Source: Alnus glutinosa (lineage: Eukaryota > Streptophyta > Magnoliopsida > Fagales > Betulaceae). Taken from it: a stretch of DNA of 64,000 nucleotides. The stretch spans positions 3,428,001 through 3,492,000 of the forward strand of contig NC_084888.1 in NCBI RefSeq assembly GCF_958979055.1, read 5' to 3'. Under the pieces are notes generated by a model. It was not told where the DNA came from, did no database searches, and saw only the letters and a program-made list of their open reading frames with translations. Shown one piece after another: positions 1-10,861 of this stretch. Positions within the stretch are counted from its first letter, which is position 1. Every line of letters starts with the position of its first letter. The translations under genes were made by a program, and so were the position numbers.

Positions 1-686
1 TGGTCAACAGGCAGTAAAAATTGTAACATTAGTAACTATCATTAGCAGTGGAATGAAATTCCTCCTATTTGCAACAACCTTGACCCATCTCTTCCTAAAA
101 TCAAGCTACCAGACTCACGATGGTTTGATGGAGATTGGACCGGTACATGCACTTCAACCCAAATAATACCATACTATTAATCTCTCTCGGAACTATCCTA
201 ATATTTCAACAACCCTAAATTTCCATAATTAAAGACAAAGAATCAACCAAACCATCCTCAAACATAATTAACAACTCAAAAATTAGATATATCAGAGGCA
301 CAACATACTCTAGAAGAATACCTGGATTGACATTGCCTTCTTGTTTGATTCTAGCTGGCTTCCTGAGAAAATCAATCAAATCATCCAAATAAAGAACACC
401 AAAAACATGTAGATCTTTGACATGTAATAATGGAAAACCCAAACAGCTTTTTTTTAATCTTAAATATATAAATTTTGAAAAAAAAAAAAAGGTTCTTGTC
501 TTATTTTCCATGTTATCTTGGATACCCAGTAAAATCCACCTCAATTAAGCCTCGGAAAGTTAGAATTTAAGAATTAAAGAGTGTAATTTCTTGTATTTTC
601 TGTCATATTCTCAGCAGCCCAATAGAACACAAAGGAAAAGAAAAAAGAAAAAATCAATTGCGAGGAACAGAGGATTAGAATTTTAC
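1..686. other. First intron or downstream part of the SERF-like gene; no exon seen
   Basis: This AT-rich stretch follows the exon-1 donor of the minus-strand SERF-like gene. I searched the minus strand for the conserved second exon (the family continues with a SQLE..NKKAM-type segment) and did not see it. Open frames here are low-complexity and do not resemble proteins. Confidence 0.4.
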
Positions 687-759
687 CCTTGGCGCCTTTT
701 GCCTTCTCCAAGTTCTTCTCACGGGCCATCTTCGCCTTTTGCCCGTTGCCTCCTCCCAT
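687..759 (-). CDS. SERF-like small protein, first coding exon only (partial)
   Basis: The start codon is at 759-757. The exon reads MGGGNGQKAKMAREKNLEKA followed by KGAK, then one base of a split Gly codon, and meets a GT donor at 686-685. This N-terminus matches the plant SERF/4F5-type small proteins (At2g23090-like, about 75-80 aa), whose second half normally carries a small Cys/His zinc-finger-like segment. No matching second exon is visible down to base 1, so the rest should lie beyond the left edge. The lysine- and alanine-rich start is typical of the family, whose plant function is poorly known. The family call rests on only 24 residues, but they are distinctive. Confidence 0.75.
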
Positions 760-858
760 GACTGGAAAATGGAAAGATATGAGCGAACCTGAAAACCCTA
801 ATTTCGCGAGGAGTCTCGGATTTGAGAGCAGTAGAGGTAGAGATTTGATGTGGAACGG

Positions 859-867
859 CTTTATATA
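859..867 (-). promoter_or_regulatory. TATA box of the SERF-like gene
   Basis: On the minus strand the sequence is TATATAAAG, about 100 bp upstream of the start codon at 759. This would place the transcription start near 830 and give a 5' UTR of about 70 nt. An AAACCCTAA telo-box-like motif, read on the plus strand, lies at 793-801 inside that UTR. Position and sequence fit; there is no experimental support. Confidence 0.5.
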
Positions 868-1119
868 GGTAGAGAGAAAATGATTCGGTCACCTGACTCA
901 CCCATAAAGAAAGTCACCGGCGAATAGAATTGCATAATTGTCTGATTTTTAAGCTTTTACTAGAGGGCCAATGGCTAATCTGATAAGAAGCTCGGTGGAT
1001 CCACCCCTGGTATGTATCATCCTCGAGTAAATCATTCCTATAAAATTATAAGATTAAAAATCTTTTAAATTTTTTACTTTGTTGTTTAATTTTTAGCTAT
1101 TTGTATGTAATTAAATTAT

Positions 1120-1253
1120 GATTAATGCTATTTTTTATATTCATTTTATAAGTGTGTTACGTTTTAAGGAGCTTCTATGTAATCACTTAAAACTAGTAAC
1201 GTTAGTTAATATAAAATATATGTAATATATTAATGTAAAGAGTAATATTACTC
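1120..1253. mobile_element. MITE with perfect 9-bp target duplication (Mutator-type)
   Basis: The element begins GATTAATGCTA and ends TAATATTACTC, imperfect inverted ends of the GAGTAATGCTA family also seen at 20387 and 22914. It is flanked by the direct repeat TTAAATTAT at 1111-1119 and 1254-1262. The interior has the family's stem around TTTTAAG..CACTTAAAA. A 9-bp duplication is characteristic of Mutator-like transposition. The 134-bp element has no coding capacity. Confidence 0.8.
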
Positions 1254-1639
1254 TTAAATTATATATTAAAATAACAAAATAAAATTTGTTTAATTATAAA
1301 TAATAATTCTAAAACAGCTAAGGACCCTACCCATTCCTTTACAGGAAACGACTAAGTTCCAATGATCTTTATGTGGGGTCTGGTTCTAGGAATTTAACAT
1401 TTCTCTAGCATCCACATTTTTAAGAATATTATGACTGCAAATCTGAATCCTAAGAATGTGACTATTTCCACGTTTGAAAATGACTCAAAATCTGATATAA
1501 TTTATGGGAATATAAAATTCACGTGTTTGGTTTACTCGTATGCATCTTATATGAAATATTTGTTATTCTCGGAATATCCTTATGTTTATCTCTTGAAAGA
1601 TAAATGCCAAACATTCTAATATTTTCTTTCAAAATTTGG

Positions 1640-1732
1640 TTCCAACATGATGTATCACAATTCTATGAGATTGTGGCACACTTTTTAAAATGATAGATCT
1701 CATAGAATTGTGACACATCAGGTTGGAATCAA
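1640..1732. repeat. Short hairpin-forming inverted repeat
   Basis: Two arms of about 30 bp are near-perfect reverse complements: CCAACATGATGTATCACAAT.. on the left and ..ATTGTGACACATCAGGTTGG on the right, separated by about 30 bp. This looks like a small MITE. No convincing target duplication was found. Confidence 0.55.
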
Positions 1733-1739
1733 ATTCTGG

Positions 1740-3447
1740 AAAAAAGTGTTTGGATGTCTAGCATTCTTCCTCTTAAAATGCATAAGGCTGTTTGATACAA
1801 AATTATTTAAAAATTAAACAACAAATTACATGGCATAAAACTATATATAAATCATTGTTTTTCTTTAATTTCCCAATACATAAATTGTCTATACTATTTG
1901 ATTTATTTGATTTACATTTTATCTATAATCAAATAAAACATGTTTATTTCAATTTTTTGAAGAATAAAATAGTTCGTCACTTTTATGTACATATTTTGCA
2001 TTCATTTTCGTTTTTTGTGGAATAAAATAGTTATTTGCTTTTGTATACAAATTTTAAAAATGACCACATTCAAACCAAGAACGTAGCATTAAAAATAATC
2101 ATAACAAAATTACCACATAGTTTAACAACATTTATTGTATAACCATAACAATTTTCAGAAATAATAATAATAATAATAATAACAAATAATAGCATAAATT
2201 TAAAGCCAAAAAGTTTAAGCGACCTATTAATCAAAATATATAGAACGTAGGCATTCTTGTCACTTGAAAGAAAGAAAACATTCTCATGGCCAAGAAAATG
2301 TGGATTCTCACATCTTCATTAGGGAATCCACATTCCCAGCAAAAAGCACTTGCTTGAGAATTCACGTTTCCTTGTGCATTTGGATTCTCTTCATTTGAGT
2401 ACAACAAAACAATGAAATCTTTTAGAAAGAGTAATGATGTACGATCGTCATACATCTGGAATAACGTAACAGTAAAAATCAGCCTTTAATTTTTCATTTT
2501 ATACAAGTACTAATTCAATAGTCGACTTTCACTATCACACCATTAAATTATATGTTAATCGTATAATAATTTACTAAATAACATTACTCCTTTTAAAAAT
2601 TTCATAAAATTTACAAAATTACCATTATCTAAACGTCCCACCAATATACTAATTAATCTCGCTCGATAACAGCGCTTGAGATCTCCAAAGAACCTCAAAC
2701 CTCGTTTCTTCCAAACCTTGCCTCCCTCTAAACCTCTTCTGCCTCTTCTTCTCTCGTCCTTCTCTCTTCCTTAGCTACCACCTCTTTTGAGGTCCTTATC
2801 TTGCTAGAGTTTACCATAGCCATACCTGCCTCAATGGAGGCCTTATTTTTGCTTTCTCTACCAATATCATAGTCCACTGTGGCCAACTCCTTCATCCATC
2901 GTGTCCTCAGCTGCGTTTGGTTAGGAACTCGGGTCGAGTTTTTTAAAGTTAGATTTATGATCCATCGTGCTTCCCGCTGTCTTCCGCCTTCGTCGACACC
3001 AACCGCAATCCACCTGGACCTCCCCTCAACAGAGCGTAAATTGCACGTGCCAGCAAGAACTCACTTGTCAACGTGTGGAAGCCACGTTCCTTCCCCTATC
3101 CTTCCCCCGCTTATGTTGTTGGTGGATGGTGGTAGTCTGTGGCGTCCTTGGAAGGAGAGAGGTCGTCCAGGGCTGGCGAGTGGCCTTCATGCCTCGGTGA
3201 CTCCCAATCGACTGGTGCTGTGCTATGTTGTTTGTTTTACAACTTTTGTATTTATGAGCTATTTGTTTTATGTATATTCTTTGTGTTCTCTGTAATGGTT
3301 ACGTACTCAGTGTTTGGATCCTTTGGACTCAGTGTACACCTTTAACTATTTTCACTAGTGCCTTGGGTTCTAGGCAGTAGGTATCCGTGCCAATGATCAA
3401 TGGGCCCATGTCTTAGGATGCACAGTTTCCGCGTACTTATATTCTTA
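1740..3447. other. Intergenic; possible retroelement-derived stretch at 2640-3447
   Basis: The first part is AT-rich with an (ATA)n microsatellite near 2160-2182. From about 2640 to 3440 the base composition becomes more GC-rich and several overlapping frames stay open (for example 2879-3295), but none resembles a known protein. After the Tourist-like insertion at 3448-3959 the sequence runs into an interrupted poly(A) at 4018-4068, so this could be the 3' remnant of a non-LTR retroelement. That origin is an inference only. Confidence 0.3.
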
Positions 3448-3959
3448 GGCCTCGTTTGGTTCGGGGAATGGATATTCCATTAAGAAAATAAATAGTTATT
3501 ACTGGGAATGGGGAAGAGTGGAATGAAATAATTATTCAAATTATTTAGTTTAGTGACAACGCATATACCACAATTATAATTGACCCAAAATTATTAAAAA
3601 AAAACTTACATAATTTCATATTTTTCAAAAAACTCAAATCTTTAAAAAAAAAAGAAAATGTTGAACCTTAGATCTGTGGCCGGGCGGCCACCCACATATC
3701 TGATCTAAATTCTGTCTTTTTTTTTTAAAAAAAAAAAAAAAAAATTAAACTTTTTTAAGTTTAGTTTGGAAAAATTAAAGAAAAATATAGTTTTTTTTTT
3801 TTATTGGAAAAAAATTGTTTATTCTCTCAAGAGAGGAATAACTATTCATCTTCGTAAGGGAATAGTTATAGGAATAAGTCCCTACCAAATAAAGAAATAG
3901 TTATTTCAATGAAATATTCATTCCATTTCAAAGATTCATTCCACGAATCAAACGACGCC
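3448..3959. mobile_element. Tourist-like (PIF/Harbinger) element with TTA duplications
   Basis: The 512-bp element has terminal inverted repeats: GGCCTCGTTTGGTTCG on the left, and on the right CGAATCAAACGACGCC, whose reverse complement is GGCGTCGTTTGATTCG. It is flanked by TTA at 3445-3447 and 3960-3962, the 3-bp duplication typical of PIF/Harbinger elements. The subterminal parts are also inverted (..GAATGGATATTCCATT.. against ..GAAATATTCATTCC..). The interior is AT-rich and non-coding. Confidence 0.85.
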
Positions 3960-4017
3960 TTAGTGTTTATTTTTGGTTGTCCAGTCCTAATTTAATATAA
4001 TTTCATTTTCAAGTGTA

Positions 4018-4048
<31 letters not shown>

Positions 4049-4068
4049 AAAAAAAAGAAAAAAAAAAA
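4018..4068 (+). repeat. Interrupted poly(A), tandem A(11-14)G units
   Basis: Four runs of A, each ended by G, in register, followed by a final A run. This could be an expanded poly(A) tail of a retroelement, or a simple repeat. It lies just 3' of the possible retroelement remnant interrupted by the Tourist-like insertion. Confidence 0.6.
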
Positions 4069-4829
4069 ATCTCGTTGGATGAAAAATGTTATGTCGAGGT
4101 TAACCCCAATTGCAAAATGAATCTAGTCTACATGATGGGTTAAGCTTAACTAATGGAATTGATAAAGTAGGCGTACAATATCTTCTTTTTCTAAAGTTCA
4201 TCAAATAATTCTACTCACTGGTGGGTAGTCGGATGTCCACTCCAATATGTATTCTTTGACTAACAACATTTAGTGTCTGAAGCCGTACCCTTTTTTTAAG
4301 CATAAATCATAAGCAATTTTGTTGTCTAAATTATAACCGATTTGAACAATAAATACAAGAGAGCTTTTTATGAAGCTCATCACGAACAAGTATCAGCCAT
4401 TCCGCCCAATTGTTAAGATATATGAGTATTATCAAATTATTTAATATTTATGAATTCATAGCAATTTGGACAATTGTTGGAGATCTAAATCCCCATTATA
4501 ATTCATCATTGATCTTTTTTTTTTTTTTTTTTTTTTTCAAGTTCATTCATCGCTAGTGACTCCAAATTTGTTATTCACTTTTCTTCTTGTATTTACACCA
4601 ACTTTCTCCCTTCTTTATCAAACAAAGACTAATTATTTTTACCATTATCTATCAGAATACATTTTCAAATTAAAATAAAAAAAAAATCTAAAAAAAACAC
4701 TAATAAACATATCATTTGTCCCAAATTGGCTGGCAATGTTTTTAGAAGCGTTCATAATATTATTAAATGGATTGTCTCTACAGGTCAATTGAGAAGCATT
4801 CTCAATGATTTTTTTTTTTTTTCTATATA

Positions 4830-5067
4830 TATATATATTAGGTTTAATATTTTTTTTATTAAATTATTGTTTAGGGGCATTTATATCATTAAACAAAATT
4901 TAACGTTTATAAATAGAATATTCTATATGATTTAACAAGATTTCCTAACGGAAGGGAGTAACGGTATGAAAATGGTAGTTCCATACTTTATTTTGGTCGA
5001 TATGTCAGTTCGTAGTGGCATGTTGACAATAGCTTATAGTTGACGAGAAAATGTAATTACCCCTCTC
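4830..5067. mobile_element. Decayed right half of the GGGGTAATTAC Mutator-type family
   Basis: The order of segments matches the right half of the intact element at 25897-26394: the TTTAATATTTTTTTTATTAA core, GGGGCATTTATATCATTAAAC, AATAGAATATTCTAT, a TAACGGAA motif, then ..TGTTGACAATAG..GTAATTACCCC at the outer end. Many substitutions separate the two. No matching left end with GGGGTAATTAC was found, so this is a truncated old copy. Confidence 0.6.
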
Positions 5068-7481
5068 TTTTCTCTTTCTTTACTCACTAGCTAGGAAAAA
5101 AATAAATGGCCAGGCCTCACCTTCTTCCTTAGGAGTTTAATATCTTAAGATATATGGAAATTTTTAAAAAAATTTAGAAAGCAACATTCACAAAAAAGAA
5201 AGTAAACAAGTGAACAAAACAATCTTAACGGTAGGCCACAACGGTATGCAAATTAAACTTTTAAGAATTTGTTTGAAGCAACGTTAGAAATCACTTTTTT
5301 TTAAAAAAAAAAATTAAAAAATTTATTTACGTAGCAATGATAATTAACTATTGGATAATTCTTGTTAAATAGAAATTTAAAAACTGACACTCACATTAAT
5401 ATAATAAAATAATTATAAAATAAAAGTGTGTATTTAGCCTTACTCTTTGTTCCTGTTTCATATTCTTTCTTCGCAGGATCCATGCAACCCAACCAACATT
5501 CCTCCTGGCGTTCTGCATGCTGTTGCCTTGTTGGATACGGCTTACGATTTACGAACAGCGTCCTAAATTAAAGACTCGAACAGGACTTGCTCCAACCTGA
5601 AACAACGGAATTAAAGCCGCTAGTATTTTAGCACCAGGCATGAATTGATTATACAGATAAATATATTTTATGCTTTAAAGACATTTAAAAAACACATGTA
5701 TATTGTTGGTATAATTTCCGGATGGCGAAGTGTCAGCTCCTGATTGGTTTCTCGTAAGCCTAAGTGCAAGGACGTGCATAACAACAAATGCGCCTCAGGG
5801 GTTGGCCTGCAAAACCTCTTCTGATGGTTAAATCAGTGAGGAAATTAATGAGAGTGAGTAAATACTTATAGCGCTCCCAAATAGCCTTAGATGAGAGGAT
5901 CATGAAAAATAAATTAGGAGGAAACATTACACCTTTTTAAAGTTTGAAAAACATTACAAATTATGTTATAATTTGAGATAATTAAATGTAGTTTTCCCTT
6001 AAAAAAAAAAAAATACTAAGGTATTGCACGTGCGCCATTTGCAGATAGAGGCATTTAGGGGACAACAATCAAATTATTAAGTCCACAATGCCTAGTCATT
6101 GATCTACATCAAAATTCGGTAGTGCAGTTTTTATTAAGCAAGCCATATAATTTTTATTTCATTGTTTAGACTTTGTCTTTTCGTTCCTAACAAATTGTGA
6201 AGTGCATCCTCCCCAATGTTGACGTGGCCAAGTAGGAGTGTTTGAATTAAGGCCACGAAATAAACATGTGCCCTGCCCACCGGCCACCACCCATAAACAT
6301 TAACGCAATGCTTATCTCGATTCACGAGCCCATCCTTTGAGCTTTTTGTCTCGCAACTGTTTTGCTTTTGCTTGCCATCCCATTAAGAATATAAAAAGAC
6401 GTCTTTGAATTGACATCATTTTTGTACGATAGGTTTAAGGTTTTCTTTGAATTTGAGACGGAAGAATTTTATTCAATCTATTATATAAATTTGTTATGTG
6501 TTTTTTTTAGCAATAATAAAGTTGTGAAAAAAACTATATTAAAAAAAGTATGTACTTTCTATATATTATTAAAAAAAAAAACATATATTTTTCTCGTGTT
6601 GAGAGACAACAATTTTAGAGATTTAATTAATTTTTTTTGTTTGAATAAAATTCAAAAAAAAAAAAAAAAACTCTCTGATTATTCTACTCAAAATTCTTCA
6701 AAAACCTAGTTTGGACGAAAAAGCGATATCCATCTTTATCCACAATTCCACGTCAAATTCACTCGTAGAACCATATCCACACTCTATCTAGAATTAATCG
6801 AAAAAAAAGACATAACATTTTAAAAGAATGCATTAACAGCATTTCATCTCATCACTTTTTCAATTTTGTCCAGAATTGCCGAATTGTACTTCTAATTTGT
6901 TATACTATGGAGGGGGTAATAAAAATAGCCCTACAAGTTATGTGTTACGTGAATGACTTTTTAAACACGCAACGATATAATTTAATAGGTTTCGAATAAA
7001 GATTTTAAGGAAATTTAGACATTTTCAAACATAAAATTTGTGATTTATTCTGCTTACTCTTTATTAATTGATCACTATTTAAATAGAGGACTACTCAACT
7101 ATATAACTCAAACTGAATTAAACTAAAAGACTTTGAGATAAACTCCTGTTTTAACTTGGAGATAAACTCTTGCGAACAATAGAAACCTATTACTAAATGA
7201 CTTCTACACCATAGTGCCACAAATAATTAAAAGACTATGACTTAGATAGATAACTATAATTATTCTTATTTAATTAAACTACGACTAATATAAGATAAGA
7301 TACAACAAAAATAATTGTAAGAGTTTCATAGGATATGCGCTTATGAGTCATGCCAATGTTTTCTAATTGCTGTAGAATTTTACTTTTATAACATTATGTT
7401 TATTTTGTTGACAAGAACAATAATATTTTTTTCATTTATTTTAAATTGAAAAATACTTGCGGTACTATAACTTTTATTATA

Positions 7482-7656
7482 AGAGAAATGATCCATACAC
7501 TCATTTCTCACAACAGCCCAACAACAAACTGATGTAACTGGTAATATTTTATTATTTTTTTTGTTTTCTTTTTGTAAAAAAATAATAAAATACTAACAAC
7601 CACGTCAGCTTGTTGTAAAATTATTGTGAGAAATGAGTGTAGGGAGCATTTCTCTT
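7482..7656. repeat. Hairpin MITE-like inverted repeat
   Basis: The left arm runs from AGAGAAATGATCC through ACTCATTTCTCACAACA; the right arm mirrors it (TGTTGT..GTGAGAAATGAGTGT, ending GGAGCATTTCTCT). The arms are about 50 bp and show few mismatches. I found no clear target-site duplication, so the superfamily is open. Confidence 0.6.
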
Positions 7657-8463
7657 CCTTTCCCTTTTCGTTTTCACTTTAATTTGAGAGTTTTGTTGCT
7701 TCAATATATCTTGTTTAGTAGCCTGCTTTTATTGGGGAAAAAAAAAAGAGAGAGAAAAAAATAGAGAAACTTATCTGTGAGTTAAATAAAATTCGACTTA
7801 TCAATATACGGTTTAAAAATTGTACTTTACTACTTATAAAAAAAAAAAATGTACTTTACTTGTTAGAATCTTATTAGATTTGTCTCATCTGTTAAAAAGT
7901 AAAAAACAGAGATCTAATTATATTTGTTTTCCTATTAATGAATTTAATGAATATACATTTTATACCTGCTGATGTATTGTATTTTAAGTAATTAATTACT
8001 TAAAACAAATTATATGAATGGGTGTGAAATAAATATGACATATGAATATTAAAGAGTTGCATTACTCTCACATATGCTGGAGTAATACTAAAAAAAGACA
8101 TTTTTCTTGATTTTTTTTTTCAAAAAATTAATTTGATTTTAAAAATTATTTTGAATCAAAATTTAATAATAATTTATAATAAATCTAATGATAATTTTAA
8201 CCCCAAGAAAAAGAAAAAAATAAAGAAGCATTGGGAGTCCAAACCGGACAGGCGGACACCATAACCACCGCTTGCTCTGTCACGATTTGTAGTGAAAGAG
8301 TCCTTGTCGAAATAGGCCTCTTTGTAGACGCTTGCCAGCGAACAAGGACCGACACCTAACAGCGGTAACAGATGCAAAGCACAGCAGAATATACTTTGCT
8401 CTGCTCTGCAAAATTGTCTCTCTTTTAGACTCTTCCTCACCAAAATCAGCTCTGATCGTCCCA

Positions 8464-8488
8464 TCTCTCTCTCTCCCTCTCCCTCTCC

Positions 8489-8520
<32 letters not shown>

Positions 8521-8521
8521 A
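8464..8521 (+). repeat. (CT)n-(CA)n microsatellite in the 5' UTR of the ACBP3-like gene
   Basis: A run of TCTCTC/CCCTCT units passes directly into CACACACA and ends nine bases before the start codon at 8530. Pyrimidine-rich 5' leaders are common in plant genes. This repeat also creates a serine/leucine/histidine low-complexity stretch in the longer upstream frame, which argues against starting translation at 8332. Confidence 0.8.
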
Positions 8522-8529
8522 AGCTTTTC

Positions 8530-10861
8530 ATGGAGATTTTTCTCGAATTGCTCTTGACCATTGCTCTTTCTCTTTTGCTCTCCATAGTCCTCGCGCTGCT
8601 CCTCTCATTAGCTTCTGCTGGTGAAATAAAACGTGCCTCTACGGTGAGATCACGCAGGGATTCGACCGGTAAATCGGTCACGCCCCAGCCTAAACTCGAG
8701 GTGGAACCGAAAAGTCGCGGTTGCGAAAGTGAGAGAAAAATCGGCTTCGTTGAAAAAGCTGATGAATATAAAACCGAACCGGTTCGAGGATTTGTGAGCG
8801 AGGGCTGTGAGTCACCGACGAAGGACGTTGGGGGTGCTAACGTCGTTGAGTTGGGAGAGAAACCCATCGGAGAGATATCTGTGGAGAACTTGGTTGATGG
8901 AAGTCGTAAGAGGGAAAAGCTATGCGGGATTGATTTTGACGAGGATGGAGATGTTGGTGTCAGGGATAGACTGCTTGATTTGGACGATGATTGGGAGGGG
9001 GTCGAGAGGACCGAATTGGAAAAGGTCTTCGGCGCCGCGGTGGCGTTTGTGGGCGCTAGTTATAATGCTGATCGAGTTTCGAGTCTTGGCAGTGATGTGA
9101 AGATGCGGTTGTATGGGCTTCACAAGATTGCCACCCAAGGGCCTTGCCATGAACCTCAACCAATGCCATTCAAGCTCTCTGCTCGCGCCAAGTGGTAACT
9201 GGCTACTCTTATGAATTTTGAGCGTTATAAATTGTGGGTTGCCTACTTAATTATGGTTGCCAATTATACTTAACAAAAAAAGAAAATAAATTATGCTTGC
9301 CGATTTGTCTCTGTTTTGGAGTTTCATGTGTAATGGAGAAAGCCACATCGAGTAATAATATACCATTGTCTTTTGAGTTGAAGGTAGTATCCTAACATGT
9401 TGTATAAACAATAAACGCCTCACTTGAAGACTCCCAGGGTGTATATCTTCCCAACACTTAAGAGTAGCACTAGTTTCAACATTGTACTTTTTTCTGAATT
9501 TAGAATCTTTTCTTATAGGTGATTTCCGCTTATATGTATATCTCTATTCAATGAGTGAAGCAAAGAGTTCGGTGTGAATAGAACTTCCTTAGAGTAAAGT
9601 TGATAAAATAAAATTGTCTCAACGTGAATGCATAGAGCTGTTTGAAAACTGCTTAGAGTTGGTTGAGCAAAATCTAGTTTACTAATCTCCCGATGTGAAC
9701 TATGAGTAACTGCTGATTTTGATTTCAAAAGATAGTGATGGTCCTGATGGATACATATGCAAAAATATAGTTAAGTAACTCGACGTTGTGAGTAGTGCAC
9801 TTAAGGCATAAAAGCATATTGATCATCAGGAAATTCAGTAGAAAGAGATAACAAAGAATGTGGTTGGCAGTGGCTGGTGGACTGAAATGTTGGAAATGAT
9901 TCCTTTATTAATTGTATTTATAACCTGTATAATCACTAACTTCAAATTAGCAAATCCTAAAGCAATAATTAGATGAAGTTGTTGTAGATTTCACTGTTCG
10001 TCCCGTGTCTTGAGGGGTAAATCCTTTTTACTACTGGCTTTTCATACTCTTCCTCCATTGGAGTTTGAGTCCGCATTGGTTATGTTGTAGTCGTCTTGGA
10101 CTGAGGCAAGATATGAAGTGGACTTCTAATTTTGTGAAGAATTCAAGGGCTTTTTATTAAACACTAGGCATTTTCTTTTTGGGAGGGGAGGGGAAGAGAA
10201 GGGAGGGGAAGAAGAAACAAAGTATCAACAGAAATGAACTTGATACGGTACCACCACATTCAGGCTTCCCTTCCTGTTGATTTGTAGTCATCCAAATAGA
10301 TTTTCTTGTTGCATCATTTGGTCATTTAATCAATGGAGTGCAAATTTATGCAAGGAATGCTTGGCAACGGCTTGGTAATATGACTTCGGAGGTGGCAATG
10401 GAGCAGTACATCACCCTTCTCTCAAGAAGAATTCCTGAGTTGATGGTAAGCCTTTGCTTTTGGACCACATACTGTTATTGTTTTTTGAGTGATTTCTTCC
10501 ACGAACGCATATATTTATTGGTGCAGGGAGATAATAAACAGGTTTCTGAAGAACTCGAAGCGTTTAGGAAACTAGCTTCTAATTTAAAGGCATCGCCACC
10601 AAACCAACCAGGTGCTGTAGATGAAAGGTAATAAGTGTTAATATTTCCATCTGGGTGGATCAGTGGATGGTGTTTAAAAAAAAGAAAAAATTGCTCCTTG
10701 AGTTATTACTTGTCCTGCAAGAACTGCCTTTATAGGAGTATCTTCTTCTTCTTTTTTCCTTTTTTTATTTATTTTTTTTTTTCACTCACTGCAGGAAAAT
10801 GGAGACTAAACCTCGTGTTGAGGGATTGGATGTGACTGGATTTCGTGTCCAAACTCCTTGA
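8530..10861 (+). CDS. ACBP3: Acyl-CoA-binding domain protein, ACBP3 type
   Basis: Exons: 8530-9194, 10355-10445, 10527-10627, 10795-10861; 924 nt, 307 aa. Plant ACBP3 proteins bind acyl-CoA and phospholipid and act in lipid metabolism, autophagy and senescence. Residues 1-34 form a hydrophobic signal or anchor (MEIFLELLLTIALSLL..), matching the family start, so I chose 8530 rather than the in-frame upstream ATG at 8332. A charged variable linker follows, then the acyl-CoA-binding domain at about 162-260, with YGLHKIATQGPC and the KWNAWQRLGNM segment that spans the exon 1-2 junction, then a short tail. The Trp codon is split TG|G across intron 1. A 3' UTR intron is possible (GT near 10867 to AG before 11902), but this is not proven. 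Confidence 0.9.

Larger units (their letters stand above)
5068..8529. other. Intergenic region upstream of the ACBP3-like gene
   Basis: AT-rich, with no convincing coding sequence. It holds a hairpin-type inverted repeat at 7482-7656 and, around 7940-8066, a diverged relative of the GAGTAATGCTA MITE family that ends GCATTACTC. The 6410-6709 frame is an AT-rich chance ORF. The proximal promoter and 5' UTR of the downstream gene occupy roughly the last 250 bp. Confidence 0.5.

Noticed and set aside
2879-3295. 138-aa plus-strand ORF
   Set aside because: Several overlapping frames are open in a locally GC-richer stretch; no protein family recognised and no splice or codon evidence.
8332-8529. 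Upstream in-frame ATG extending the ACBP3-like protein by 66 residues
   Set aside because: The extension is encoded by the CT/CA microsatellite and shows no resemblance to the family; MEIFLEL.. at 8530 is the conserved start.
8280-8867. 195-aa minus-strand ORF over the ACBP3 first exon
   Set aside because: It is the complement of a conserved exon and of the CT repeat (giving RERERE runs); no family similarity.
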